A DNA stretch of 64,000 nt from Planococcus donghaensis MPA1U2 (GTDB taxonomy: Bacteria > Bacillota > Bacilli > Bacillales_A > Planococcaceae), in contig NZ_AEPB01000018.1 of the NCBI RefSeq assembly GCF_000189395.1, positions 1 to 64,000 on the forward strand. The letters run 5' to 3'. Below are positions 16,270 through 25,551 of this stretch, piece after piece. Numbering within the stretch: position 1 is the first letter of the stretch; each line of letters starts with the position of its first letter. Both the position numbers and the translations under genes were made by a program. The notes beneath the pieces were generated by a model. That model saw only the letters and a list, made by a program, of their open reading frames with translations. It searched no databases and was not told the DNA's origin.

Positions 16270-16350
16270 TCGTATATACCGATTATTTAATATAATTACT
16301 TTCCATAAATATACCATTTAAGTATAAGAAACAGAGGAATTATCGATACC
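16270..16350 (-). repeat. Island repeat, copy I
   Basis: TTTCCATAAATATACCATTT, AAGTATAAGAAACAGAGGAA and TATCGATACC match the core. The minus strand also retains a worn version of the tail block next to the gene start. This is the rightmost recognised copy. Confidence 0.5.
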
Positions 16351-16505
16351 AGTAGAATAAAATTTCAAATAATTATAAGTCGCCTCTATTTAGTCCAGTA
16401 AATCTATCTAAGCAAAATCAAGAAAAAACAAGAAAACTTCAGTTTTTTTAGATGGGTTAATGCATCCTATGGTAGTATAAATAAATTATAGTCAGGAGGG
16501 ATAGG

Positions 16506-17411
16506 ATGGAAAATAAATCAGCGTGGCTACTTATTGCAATCGGGGCTTCACTATGGGGCGTTATCGGGGTTTTTGTCACTTACCTTTATGAAGTAGGATT
16601 TACGCCACTTGAAGTGGTTGCTGTACGTGTGTTAACAGCTTCTATCTTTATGGTTCCTTATGTTTTGATGAAAAATCGGCAGTTGTTCAAAATAAAGGTG
16701 AAGGATTCTAAGTATTTCATAGGTACCGGTATTATTAGTATCGTTCTCTTTAACTGGTGTTTGTTTAGTTCGATGAGAGAGTCTTCTATTTCGATTGCTT
16801 TTATTTTGCTGTATACAGCACCGGCGTTTGTGACGATTTTATCGCGAATCTTCTTTAAAGAAGCATTAACCGCTCGTAAACTCACAGCCCTCCTCGTTAC
16901 GTTAATAGGGTGCTCGCTTGTTATTGGAATCTTTTCTAGTTCTACCGCATCCATTTCAATTTATGGATTAATCCTTGGACTCGGATCAGGATTTTTCTAT
17001 GCCCTTTACAGCATATTTGGAAAAGCAGCCTTATCAAAATATGACTCGTTAACCGTTACGGTATACACGTTTCTTTTCGCGACCGTGGCTATCGTTCCTT
17101 TTAGTGGATTAGGTTCGAAACTTTCTACTTTGACGGATTTAAAAGTACTTGGACTGGTAATTGGACTTGGCTTTCTTTCGACCATGTTGCCATTTATTTT
17201 CTATACAAAAGGCCTTCAATATGTCGAGTCAAGCCGCGCCTCTATTATCGCAACGATTGAACCTGTCGTTGCTTCGGTCGTAGGGTTCTTTATCTTTAAT
17301 GAAACCTTATCAACATGGCAATACCTCGGCATGATCATGGTGATCAGCTCGGTCATTATTGTACAGGAATCCAATAAACAAAAAGCCAATCAATCGCCCG
17401 CAGCAATTTGA
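16506..17411 (+). CDS. EamA/DMT-superfamily transporter, 301 aa
   Basis: Ten hydrophobic segments in two EamA repeats. The first begins LLIAIGASLWGVIGVFV and the second GLILGLGSGFFYALYSIFGK. Repeat-ending motifs FILLYTAPAFVTILSRIFFKE and ASIIATIEPVVASVVGFFIF (read in parts) are typical of drug/metabolite exporters such as RhaT/YdcZ relatives. It acts in the cytoplasmic membrane; substrate unknown. Strong AGGAGGGAT site before ATG 16506. First gene after the island. Confidence 0.9.
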   Translation: MENKSAWLLIAIGASLWGVIGVFVTYLYEVGFTPLEVVAVRVLTASIFMVPYVLMKNRQLFKIKVKDSKYFIGTGIISIVLFNWCLFSSMRESSISIAFILLYTAPAFVTILSRIFFKEALTARKLTALLVTLIGCSLVIGIFSSSTASISIYGLILGLGSGFFYALYSIFGKAALSKYDSLTVTVYTFLFATVAIVPFSGLGSKLSTLTDLKVLGLVIGLGFLSTMLPFIFYTKGLQYVESSRASIIATIEPVVASVVGFFIFNETLSTWQYLGMIMVISSVIIVQESNKQKANQSPAAI

Positions 17412-17468
17412 CCAAGCGGGGGCGTGATTTAGTTAAACAATCTCTTTACTACTCAAAAGGAGGATCTA

Positions 17469-18026
17469 ATGAAATTTATCATGCTATTTGGTCCACAAGC
17501 TGTCGGCAAGATGACGATTGGACACGAACTTGAAAAAAACACTTCGTTAAAACTGTTTCACAATCACATGACCATTGAACTGTTGCATCCTTTGTTTGAG
17601 TTTGGTGATGAAACGTGGCGGCTTTCAACCCTGTTTCGTCAAGAGATCTTCAAATCGTTCGCCAATAGTAAGGAAGAAGGCATGATTTTTACCTATGTAT
17701 GGGCCTTTGATTGCCAAGAGGATTGGGATTTTGTCGAACATACACGGGCGATTTTTGAAGCGGCCGGAGGAGAAGTTTATTTTGTTGAACTAGAAGCGGA
17801 AGTCACCGAACGTATGGAGCGGAATCGCTCGGCGCATCGCCTTGAACACAAACCCACAAAGCGAAACACCAGAGCATCTGAACTTGAATTGATTGAGTCG
17901 ATGAATACCTATCGGTTAAACTCGTTGCCAAACGAAATTCAAGCAACCAATTATATGCGGATTGATAATACACATCTATGTCCCAAAAGCGTTGCGGTGA
18001 AGATTAAAGATCATTTTAACTTGTAA
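17469..18026 (+). CDS. P-loop NTPase (shikimate/nucleoside-kinase-like), 185 aa
   Basis: Walker A motif FGPQAVGKMT at the N-terminus, with the usual final serine/threonine. The layout fits small P-loop kinases. The basic lid-like region ERNRSAHRLEHKPTKRN could bind phosphate. Substrate unknown; in Bacillales such proteins are often annotated as AAA_18/shikimate-kinase-like. Strong AAAGGAGGA site before ATG. It lies among small resistance-like genes. Confidence 0.75.
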   Translation: MKFIMLFGPQAVGKMTIGHELEKNTSLKLFHNHMTIELLHPLFEFGDETWRLSTLFRQEIFKSFANSKEEGMIFTYVWAFDCQEDWDFVEHTRAIFEAAGGEVYFVELEAEVTERMERNRSAHRLEHKPTKRNTRASELELIESMNTYRLNSLPNEIQATNYMRIDNTHLCPKSVAVKIKDHFNL

Positions 18027-18091
18027 ATGGCGGGGAAAAACTTTCGACTGTTTGTAAGCAGAAATAGATGTTATGTAAGGAGGTAGTTGTA

Positions 18092-18853
18092 TTGTTAACG
18101 TATCCTGTATCTACTACTCGAAGTGAAAAAGTAGACATGATTGCTGTATTAAAAGAACGGTTATTGGCAGCTTACGGTGAGCAGCTACTAGCCATCGGCG
18201 TATACGGCTCTATAGCGTTAGAGACAGAAGGACCGTATTCAGATATTGAAATGCATGTGGTGACAAAAGAGTATCATTCGATAGAAGATCTTGAATTTAT
18301 TTACGACAAGTTCAAAATCGAGATTGGTTTTCATGACAAGCAGGCGTTTTTTGAGAAAGCCAAAAAGATTGATGATGCTTGGGCGATCAAAGCCGGAGCG
18401 TTTATCCATGTTTTACCTGTATACGATCCTACAAACCTGTTTGAACAAGTGAAAAGCTTGCCTTTTGAAGGGTTGAGTTCATCTGCTCACCGTGTAATGA
18501 AAGAATTCATGGTGTGGGAGCCATACGAGACCATAGCAAAAATTCGTAATAGTTACCATAGCGGCAACCACAACTACATCCCACTTGGCGCAAACGATTT
18601 GGTATGGCAAACGGCCAAGTTAATCGGTCTTGCAAACCATACATACTACAGTACAAGAGCGAAAACTTACGAAGAATCCATACAGATAGAGTCCGTGCCT
18701 TCTGGTTACAAAGAAATGGTGCAGCACGTGAAAAATGGGCAGCTGATGGATACGGAAATGGTTTATCAGCTTTGTGAAAATTTATGGACAGGGTTAAATG
18801 ATTGGGTGGAGTCATTGGGATTGGATTACCGGCTCAAAGAACTTCCGTTTTAG
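18092..18853 (+). CDS. Aminoglycoside 4'-nucleotidyltransferase-like protein, 253 aa
   Basis: Closely resembles the kanamycin nucleotidyltransferase fold. AIGVYGSIALETEGPYSDIEM gives the metal-binding Asp51 and Glu53, and the glutamate in PYETIAKIRN aligns with the general base of the staphylococcal enzyme. The C-terminal LENFWNG-type helix appears as LCENLWTGLNDWVESLG. With the TTG start at 18092 (8 bases after AAGGAGG) the length is 253 residues, the same as I recall for ANT(4')-I. It may adenylylate aminoglycosides or an endogenous alcohol. It is chromosomal with no mobile element nearby. Confidence 0.82.
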   Translation: MLTYPVSTTRSEKVDMIAVLKERLLAAYGEQLLAIGVYGSIALETEGPYSDIEMHVVTKEYHSIEDLEFIYDKFKIEIGFHDKQAFFEKAKKIDDAWAIKAGAFIHVLPVYDPTNLFEQVKSLPFEGLSSSAHRVMKEFMVWEPYETIAKIRNSYHSGNHNYIPLGANDLVWQTAKLIGLANHTYYSTRAKTYEESIQIESVPSGYKEMVQHVKNGQLMDTEMVYQLCENLWTGLNDWVESLGLDYRLKELPF

Positions 18854-18912
18854 TGTTGGAGCGGGAAACTGTTTTTAATTTAGTAGTATTTCAAAACGGA
18901 GGAGCTGATCAA

Positions 18913-19374
18913 ATGCATATACGGAATTCTGCAAAAGCGGTAATCGAAAAAGAGGGTCATGTGCTACTGACAAAAAATATAGACTCAGAAGGCATCTTTT
19001 ATTTGTTTCCTGGTGGGGGACAAGAACACGGGGAAGTATTAGTCCAAACCATTAAACGAGAGTGCTTAGAAGAAATAGGGTACCAAGTTATAGTGGGAGA
19101 ACTGTTACATATACGCGAATACATAGGTAAAAATCATGAACATGCGCATGATCGAGACTTTCACCAAATTGAGTTTTATTTTGTTTGTACAATTGATGCT
19201 CAAGCGGTAGAAGTGCCCATTCCGTCTAATCCTGATTCTCATCAAATAGGTAGTGAGTGGGTAGCAATTTCTAAATTACAAGAGTACCGTATATATCCGA
19301 AAGAAATCCGGTTACCGATCCAGCAGTTTGCTCATGCAAAGAAAATCGCTGTGTATTTAGGGGATATTAACTAA
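18913..19374 (+). CDS. Nudix hydrolase, 153 aa
   Basis: Nudix box GGQEHGEVLVQTIKRECLEE followed by IGY fits GX5EX7REUXEEXGU. The strand before it, YLFPGGG, and the later EFYFVCTIDA are typical of MutT-like enzymes that hydrolyse a nucleoside diphosphate linked to another moiety. Start ATG 18913 is 8 bases after GGAGGAG. The gene starts 60 bases after the nucleotidyltransferase and is probably cotranscribed. Confidence 0.87.
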   Translation: MHIRNSAKAVIEKEGHVLLTKNIDSEGIFYLFPGGGQEHGEVLVQTIKRECLEEIGYQVIVGELLHIREYIGKNHEHAHDRDFHQIEFYFVCTIDAQAVEVPIPSNPDSHQIGSEWVAISKLQEYRIYPKEIRLPIQQFAHAKKIAVYLGDIN

Positions 19375-19616
19375 CATAAAAGAGTGGATATGGTTTTTTT
19401 AATATAAATGTAGTTATCTACTTAAGGATTTACTTCTAAATTCAAAACAAAGCAACTAAATCAACAATAAACAAACCAAAACAAGAAATAAAATCACGTA
19501 CCCGTAGCGAAGTCATGCGAAAGAGATAGGGTCTCCTTAAAAGCTACTGCCATCAATTGTAAAAATGCTGTATAGTAATGGAGGATATATAGAGAAGTGA
19601 AAGGTGTTAGTAAGAT

Positions 19617-20825
19617 ATGATGCAAAACCCGAAAGGAAGAAAACGGCTAGGTCTCGCATTGATCCTCAGCATGCTCGGAATTTTAGCGCCGTTGAATATT
19701 GATATGTATTTACCGGCTTTTCCTGCAATCGCTGATGAACTCGATGCACACGTCTCACTAGTGCAGCTTAGTTTGACTGCGTGTTTAATCGGACTCGCTG
19801 CTGGGCAAATCGTCGTTGGACCATTTAGTGACGCGGTGGGGAGACGGAAGCCTCTCATAATTTCCGTTATTTTGTTTGCGCTGTCGTCTGTGCTGTGTGC
19901 AGTTGCGCCGAACATTGAAACACTAGTTGCGGCTCGCTTTGTCCAAGGATTTACGGCATCGGGTGGTGTGGTGTTATCAAGAGCGGTCGTTAGTGATGTG
20001 TTTACTGGACGCGAAATGACAAAGTTTTTTGCGTTGTTAATGGTGATTAACGCAGTAGCTCCTATGGCTGCACCGATTGCGGGTGGCGCGATACTGGCTT
20101 TGCCGTTTGCAGGATGGGAAACGATTTTTTATTTTCTTGGATTGCTAGGCGTGATGATGGTGATCGTGGTGATATTGCGCTTACCTGAAACTTTGCCTCC
20201 TGAACAACGTGTGCCGAGTTCGATTAGCCATTCAATTCGGACGATGGGCAGTTTGTTTAAAGAACGCCCTTATATTGGGTACGCTTTAGTCGTGGGCTTG
20301 ATCCACGGAGGTAGTTTTGCGTATGTTGCTGGGACGCCTTTTGTTTACCAAGAGATATACGGCGTTTCACCTCAAACTTTTAGTGTATTGTTTGGCATTA
20401 ACGGCATCGCCATGATTCTTGGTAGTTTTATCATTGGGAAGTTTGGTGGCATTGTTTCTGAGCATCGTTTGTTACAAGGCGCGGTGGTTGTCGCAGTGAG
20501 TGCTACGTTTGTCTTGTTGATTATGACGATCATTCAAGGACCTCTCGCATCACTTGTCATTTCGATTTTTATTTACATGATTTCGATTGGTATGATTTTT
20601 ACGAGTTCGTTTACATTGGCGATGAAAGGGCAGGGACATAGAGCAGGGAGTGCCAGTGCTGTAATTGGAATGTTGCCTTTAGTTATTGGCTCGCTTGTGT
20701 CTCCGCTCGTCGGAATCAATGAAACTTCCGCAATTCCAATGGGCGCTCTATTATTTGGAACGTCTGTACTGGGAATGATTGTCTTTTTCACTTTAACTGG
20801 ACACCGACAGCAAGTCGAACAATGA
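19617..20825 (+). CDS. Bcr/CflA-family MFS drug efflux transporter, 402 aa
   Basis: Twelve predicted membrane segments with Bcr/CflA signatures: NIDMYLPAFPAIADEL near the N-terminus, GPFSDAVGRRKPLI (loop 2-3) and RFVQGFTASGGVVLSRAVVSDVF. This family exports bicyclomycin, chloramphenicol, sulfonamides and peptides using the proton gradient. Starts at tandem ATGs, with AAGGTG about 10 bases upstream. Its own transcription unit. Confidence 0.92.
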   Translation: MMQNPKGRKRLGLALILSMLGILAPLNIDMYLPAFPAIADELDAHVSLVQLSLTACLIGLAAGQIVVGPFSDAVGRRKPLIISVILFALSSVLCAVAPNIETLVAARFVQGFTASGGVVLSRAVVSDVFTGREMTKFFALLMVINAVAPMAAPIAGGAILALPFAGWETIFYFLGLLGVMMVIVVILRLPETLPPEQRVPSSISHSIRTMGSLFKERPYIGYALVVGLIHGGSFAYVAGTPFVYQEIYGVSPQTFSVLFGINGIAMILGSFIIGKFGGIVSEHRLLQGAVVVAVSATFVLLIMTIIQGPLASLVISIFIYMISIGMIFTSSFTLAMKGQGHRAGSASAVIGMLPLVIGSLVSPLVGINETSAIPMGALLFGTSVLGMIVFFTLTGHRQQVEQ

Positions 20826-20980
20826 TGTAAATCAAAAACAAGAGCAGGGGAAATTCTTCTTGTTCTTGTTTTTTTGTGTTCATAAATTAAGGGAACATTC
20901 AATCAATAATCGCATCAACTGGTTTTATTTGGTATATTAGGTGTATTAGTGAAGAGTAAGCTATCCTAGGAGGGTTCTAT

Positions 20981-21358
20981 ATGAAAAAGATTATGGTGTT
21001 GATCATGTTACTTCTATTAACAGCATGCGGAAACAAGACCGATCGATACAGTTTTACAGGGAGCAGTGACAACTGGGATATGAATTATATTGTGGATGTT
21101 ACAGGTGTTGACAGCCAAGAAAAGAGTGGAACGGTTACTTATACTGGCAAAGGAGAAGCACCTGAAACAGTGGATTACAAAATAACAACAACTTCTGCTG
21201 GATCCGATGGAACTGGAGTTACGTTAGAAAATGGACAGGGAAGCATTGGAACGGTCAGTTGTGAAGGATGTGCGGTTATTCAAAAAGACGATAAGATTCT
21301 AGTCGAACTTAGTTGGAATGGACAAACTGAGAGTATGATTTTAACAAATGAAAACTAA
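20981..21358 (+). CDS. Small lipoprotein of unknown function, 125 aa
   Basis: MKKIMVLIMLLLLTACGNK is a signal peptide with lipobox LTAC. The mature protein is beta-rich and contains a close cysteine pair (VSCEGCAVI) that could form a disulfide or bind metal. Good AGGAGG site before ATG. No recognised family. Confidence 0.75.
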   Translation: MKKIMVLIMLLLLTACGNKTDRYSFTGSSDNWDMNYIVDVTGVDSQEKSGTVTYTGKGEAPETVDYKITTTSAGSDGTGVTLENGQGSIGTVSCEGCAVIQKDDKILVELSWNGQTESMILTNEN

Positions 21359-21367
21359 TATGTAGAG

Positions 21368-21523
21368 ATGCCGAAGTTTTTCGACTCATTGTTAGGAGGT
21401 CTTTTAATCGGTTTGTCTTTGGCATTTTGGTGCATAGGCTATGAGAAGGTTAGCTATAGTAGGTGTCGAAGAAGTGGTTGTACGCATTACCGAGACTGTG
21501 ATAAAAATCGAAAACATCCGTAA
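21368..21523 (+). CDS. Possible 51-aa membrane/cysteine-rich small protein
   Basis: ATG 21368 to TAA 21521 encodes MPKFFDSLLGGLLIGLSLAF, then a basic, cysteine-rich end (SRCRRSGCTHYRDCDKNRK). A strong terminator begins 5 bases after the stop, which supports an mRNA end. Translation evidence is weak: there is no clear site before ATG, though AGGAGG lies inside the frame and could serve an internal TTG. Tentative. Confidence 0.38.
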   Translation: MPKFFDSLLGGLLIGLSLAFWCIGYEKVSYSRCRRSGCTHYRDCDKNRKHP

Positions 21524-21527
21524 ATGG

Positions 21528-21570
21528 AAAGACGCTTATGTTGCTATCCGCAATTTAAGCGTCTTTTTTG
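21528..21570 (+). terminator. Terminator of the lipoprotein unit
   Basis: AAAGACGCTTA (21528-21538) pairs with TAAGCGTCTTT (21556-21566), followed by Ts. 17-base loop. Confidence 0.85.
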
Positions 21571-21648
21571 TTTAATGTTTCCTAACACGAGGTATAAGGA
21601 ACAAAAAAGCAAAAAGCTTGTCTCAATATTAGAGAGCGAGGGATATTC

Positions 21649-23249
21649 ATGTTCGACAAAACAGCAGGGAGTTATGTCACCGAATTGCTGAAAGAGTGGA
21701 AAGTAAATCACATTTACGGGATGCCCGGAGACTCGATCAATGAATTGATGGAAGAATTGCGAAAAGAAGAAAGCATTCGTTATATCCAAGTTCGGCACGA
21801 AGAAACCGGTGCCTTAGCAGCCGCCGCTTATTCCAAATTGACTGGACACATCGGCGTTTGCTTGTCTATTGCAGGTCCCGGAGCGGTTCATCTGTTAAAC
21901 GGGCTATACGATGCGCAAAAAGACAAAACACCCGTGCTAGCCATTATTGGACAAGTCGATAGTCAGTTGGTCGGAACAGATACGTTTCAAGAGCTTAAAA
22001 TGGAATCTCTGTTTGAGGAAGTCGCTGTTTATAATCGGTCAGTTCAGCATGCAGAACAACTCCCAGATATGCTGAATCAAGCGATTCGTACTGCCTATGC
22101 TGAAAAAGGACCTACAGTATTGATTGTTTCTGGTAATTTGTTTAGCACGAAAATCAAACATGAAAAACCACTTACGTCCGCTATTTTTTCTAGACCGAAT
22201 ATACGAGCTTCTGAAGAAGACTTGCAAGACGCATTAAAATTGCTAAATGCCGCAAAAAAACCCGTGATATTGGCCGGTAAAGGGGCAAAAGGGGCAACGG
22301 CAGAAATATTGGCATTGGCAGAAAAGCTGAAAGCGCCATTGATAGCTTCTTTCCAGCGAAAGGCATTATTCCGGACGACCATCCACATAATCTCGGTCAA
22401 CTGGGAAAGTTGGGGACTGATCCAGCTGAACAGGCTATGCAAGAAACAGACTTACTGATCCTAGCAGGTACTGCTTTTCCATACCGAGATTATTTGCCTG
22501 CAGATGTAGCTGCTATTCAAATTGATACAGATCCGAAAGTAATCGGTAAGTATTATCCGGTGTTGCTTGGGCTAGTGGGCGAACTGGCACCAACTGCTAC
22601 TTGGTTGACTGACAGACTAATGGAAAAAGAAGATGCCTTTCTTTTAACGTACCAGCAAAAGCGTGAACGGTGGCATGACACGTTGCAACAGGACATGAAT
22701 ACAGAAACTCAGCAATTGCAGCCGCAGCACGTCATAGCGGAAGTGCAACGCATTTTACAAGAGAACGCCATCGTCTCACTCGATGTTGGCAGTATTACGT
22801 TATGGGTAGCGCGCTATTTGCAACTAAACAATCAACAACTCGTGTTGTCGGCGTGGCTCGGGACGATGGGGTGCGGCCTGCCGGGTGCCATTGCAGCGAA
22901 GCTGGCGTATCCCGACAAGCAAGTTGTGGCTATACTCGGGGATGGTGGCTTTTCAATGGGCATGCAAGACTTTGTCACAGCAGTTAAATACGACTTACCA
23001 ATGATTCTCGTCGTTTTTAATAACCAAAAACTCCAATTGATTGAACACGAACAACAAGAAATGGGCAACAAGGCTACACAAGTCGACTTAGCAAATATCG
23101 ACTTTGCCGTCTTTGCTCGTGCTTGCGGAGGAGAAGGGTATACCGCTAAAAGCAGGGACGAGCTGAGGCAGGCACTGACACAAGCGAAAGTTAGTCGGAA
23201 ACCGGTAATTATCGATGTGTTTGTAGAAGACAGCACACCGCCTTCTTAA
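21649..23249 (+). pseudogene. Pyruvate-oxidase-like ThDP enzyme, frameshifted
   Basis: Residues from 21649 (MFDKTAGSYVTELLKEW, YGMPGDSINELM, RHEETGALAAAAY, SIAGPGAVHLLNGLYDA) show the pyrimidine-binding domain of the pyruvate oxidase/acetolactate synthase family. A later frame carries the ThDP-binding motif GDGGFSMGMQDF ... VVFNNQKL. The two frames join at 22351-22360, where one missing base (expected TTCCAGGCG, present TTCCAGCG) shifts reading; the correct continuation KGIIPDDHPHNLGQLGKL is visible in the other frame. Restored length is about 534 residues, close to the YdaP/Pox group. As written, both halves are truncated. Confidence 0.85.
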
Positions 23250-23300
23250 ATCCAAAACAAAAAAGCGGAACGAATAAAATCGTCCGCTTTTTTATTTTGG

Positions 23301-25403
23301 TTATTTTTTATATACCGTGGTCAAATCGTGCAACTCTGCAGACAAGGGTCGACCAAAATAATACCCTTGTCCTTCATCGCAATTTTCACCTTGTAAAAAG
23401 GTCAGTTGCGTCGAGTCTTCAATGCCTTCTGCAACGACCGTCATATTCAAGGCATGTGCCAATGAAATAATCGTAGCGGTAATGGCTTTGCCGTTCAGGT
23501 CATTGCTGATGTCCCCAACAAAACTGCGATCAATCTTGATGCGGTCAAATGAAAATTGCCGTAAATAACTAAGTGACGTAAAGCCTGTACCAAAATCATC
23601 AATCGACATCGATACACCTAGTTTTTTTAACTGGTGTAAACTGCTTTTCAGAAGCTTCGTATCGACCAACAAAATGCTTTCGGTTACTTCTAGTTCCAAC
23701 CACTGAGCGTTTAGTCCGGTTTCTTCGAGAATTTCGATAACAGTTTCGACAAAATCGAGTTGTTGCAATTGGATTGTGGAAATGTTGACACAAATCTTAA
23801 TAGGTGGGTGACCTTGGTCTTGCCACGCTTTATTTTGTGCGCACGCTGTATAAAGTACCCACCGGCCTAGCGGTACGATTTGGCCCGTTTCCTCAGAAAT
23901 CGGAATAAAGAAATCGGGAGGGATAAATCCGAGTTCCGGGTGGTTCCAGCGAATTAATGCTTCCATTGCACTCAATCGATTATTTTTCAAATCGATGATG
24001 GGTTGATAATGAAGAGTCATCTCTTGATTTGTAAGGGCTGATTTTAATTCTCTTTCAATGGTCAGTCGATAAGCTGACTGTTGGTCCAGTTCTTCAGAAT
24101 AAACCGTATATTGTGCGATTTTGTGTTTTTTTGTGTAGTTCATCGCAGAGTCTGCTTTTTTGATCAATCTATCTACACTTTCATTCGCTTCACTGCTAAA
24201 GGCTATACCGATACTCGCAGTAATGGATACAGAATGCCCTAAGGCTTCAAATGGTTTAGCTAACACGTCATTAAATCGCTCTGCTAATTGGAATACCTGG
24301 TATTGTTCCAGCCCTTGTAAGAGTACCGCAAATTCGTCTCCCGCAAACCGTCCAACTGTGCAATTCGCATCAATATTTTCGGACAGTCGGTGTGCAATAT
24401 CTTTTAAAAATTCATCGCCAAACTGATGGCCGAACGAATCATTGATCAATTTAAAGCGATCTAAATTCAAGAACAATACGGCGAGGTCCTTTTCATTGCG
24501 GTCTTTACTTTCGATCGCTTGCTTTACATGATCTTCAAATAAAGTTCGGTTCGGCAAATGAGTGAGGGAATCAAAAAATCCCATTCCTTCCATTAGCTTT
24601 TTATATTCTGTTTCTACAGTAATATCTTTAGCCATACCATAGGCACCTACGATGTTGCCACCAGATTTCATCGGAAAATTGGTTACCAGTAATGTTCTTG
24701 TTTCTCCATCTTTTCGAATCATACTGATTTCATAAGTACTCGCGTTGCCATTTAACGCGTTATGAAAGTGAAAAAAGGCTTTTGGTAAATCTTCTGAAAC
24801 GATAAAGGGAGTGAAAGACAGTTGCAATATTTCTTCAGTGGTATAACCCGAAATTATTTCGCATCCCGGATTGGCTGATTGAAAATTTCCTTCCATATCA
24901 AAAGTAAATATCGCATCCGGGTTATAAGTAAAGAGCGAATCAAGTCGTTCTTCTTTTTCTTTTAATTTTAGATTGGCTGTTACTTCAGCTGTAATGTCGA
25001 TCACCGTACCAAATAGCACGTTTTTCCCTTGCCACTTCTTTTTAGTGGAATGAATTTCAACATGAAGCAATTGACCATCACTTCTGTAAATCCTTACACG
25101 GTACCGTGCAAACGCGTCTTTGCTATCATACTCCGTAAAGATACGCTTTTGAATAACAGAGAAATCTTCTGGGTGAATTAAATCTTCTAAAGTAATCGAT
25201 CCATTTAAAATTTCCTTTTCCTCATAGCCTACCAATTTACAGAAATGCTCGTTCACATAAGAATAAGCCGATCCATTTAATACATATAAACTGATGGGAA
25301 TTTGCTGAACAATTTCATCAAACAAATCTTGATGCAACAAATCATCCGATGATGGTGATTCTTTATGTTTGGAGGTTCCCAATTTGTTATTGTCATTCTT
25401 CAC
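23301..25403 (-). CDS. PAS-PAS-GGDEF-EAL cyclic-di-GMP protein, 700 aa
   Basis: Cytoplasmic sensor with two PAS domains (about 25-145 and 150-270), a GGDEF domain (about 275-430) and an EAL domain (about 445-690). The cyclase site reads GRFAGDEFAVLL (AGDEF instead of GGDEF) and I see no RxxD inhibitory site before it. The EAL part keeps MEALIRW, DDFGTGFTSLSYL and VVAEGIED, so phosphodiesterase activity is likely and cyclase activity uncertain. No membrane segment. Its 3' end faces the oxidase gene. Confidence 0.9.
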   Translation of the reverse strand: MKNDNNKLGTSKHKESPSSDDLLHQDLFDEIVQQIPISLYVLNGSAYSYVNEHFCKLVGYEEKEILNGSITLEDLIHPEDFSVIQKRIFTEYDSKDAFARYRVRIYRSDGQLLHVEIHSTKKKWQGKNVLFGTVIDITAEVTANLKLKEKEERLDSLFTYNPDAIFTFDMEGNFQSANPGCEIISGYTTEEILQLSFTPFIVSEDLPKAFFHFHNALNGNASTYEISMIRKDGETRTLLVTNFPMKSGGNIVGAYGMAKDITVETEYKKLMEGMGFFDSLTHLPNRTLFEDHVKQAIESKDRNEKDLAVLFLNLDRFKLINDSFGHQFGDEFLKDIAHRLSENIDANCTVGRFAGDEFAVLLQGLEQYQVFQLAERFNDVLAKPFEALGHSVSITASIGIAFSSEANESVDRLIKKADSAMNYTKKHKIAQYTVYSEELDQQSAYRLTIERELKSALTNQEMTLHYQPIIDLKNNRLSAMEALIRWNHPELGFIPPDFFIPISEETGQIVPLGRWVLYTACAQNKAWQDQGHPPIKICVNISTIQLQQLDFVETVIEILEETGLNAQWLELEVTESILLVDTKLLKSSLHQLKKLGVSMSIDDFGTGFTSLSYLRQFSFDRIKIDRSFVGDISNDLNGKAITATIISLAHALNMTVVAEGIEDSTQLTFLQGENCDEGQGYYFGRPLSAELHDLTTVYKK

Positions 25404-25551
25404 GAATCTGGTCTCCTTGTCATCCGAAATTTTCTACCATCTTATCGTAGCGTCGTATACCTATATATATTTATGTTAAGTATGATAAAGTAATTTTCAA
25501 ACTAATGCCATTTATATTTTAATTTAACTAATTTTATCAATTAAAGCTCTG

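Noticed and set aside
8098-16350. True integron
   Set aside because: No integrase gene, no attI and no clear attC pairing of RYYYAAC/GTTRRRY sites. Only the array-like layout is similar.
22832-23236. 134-codon minus-strand frame
   Set aside because: Antisense to the ThDP-binding domain of the oxidase-like gene, with cysteine/serine-rich shadow composition.
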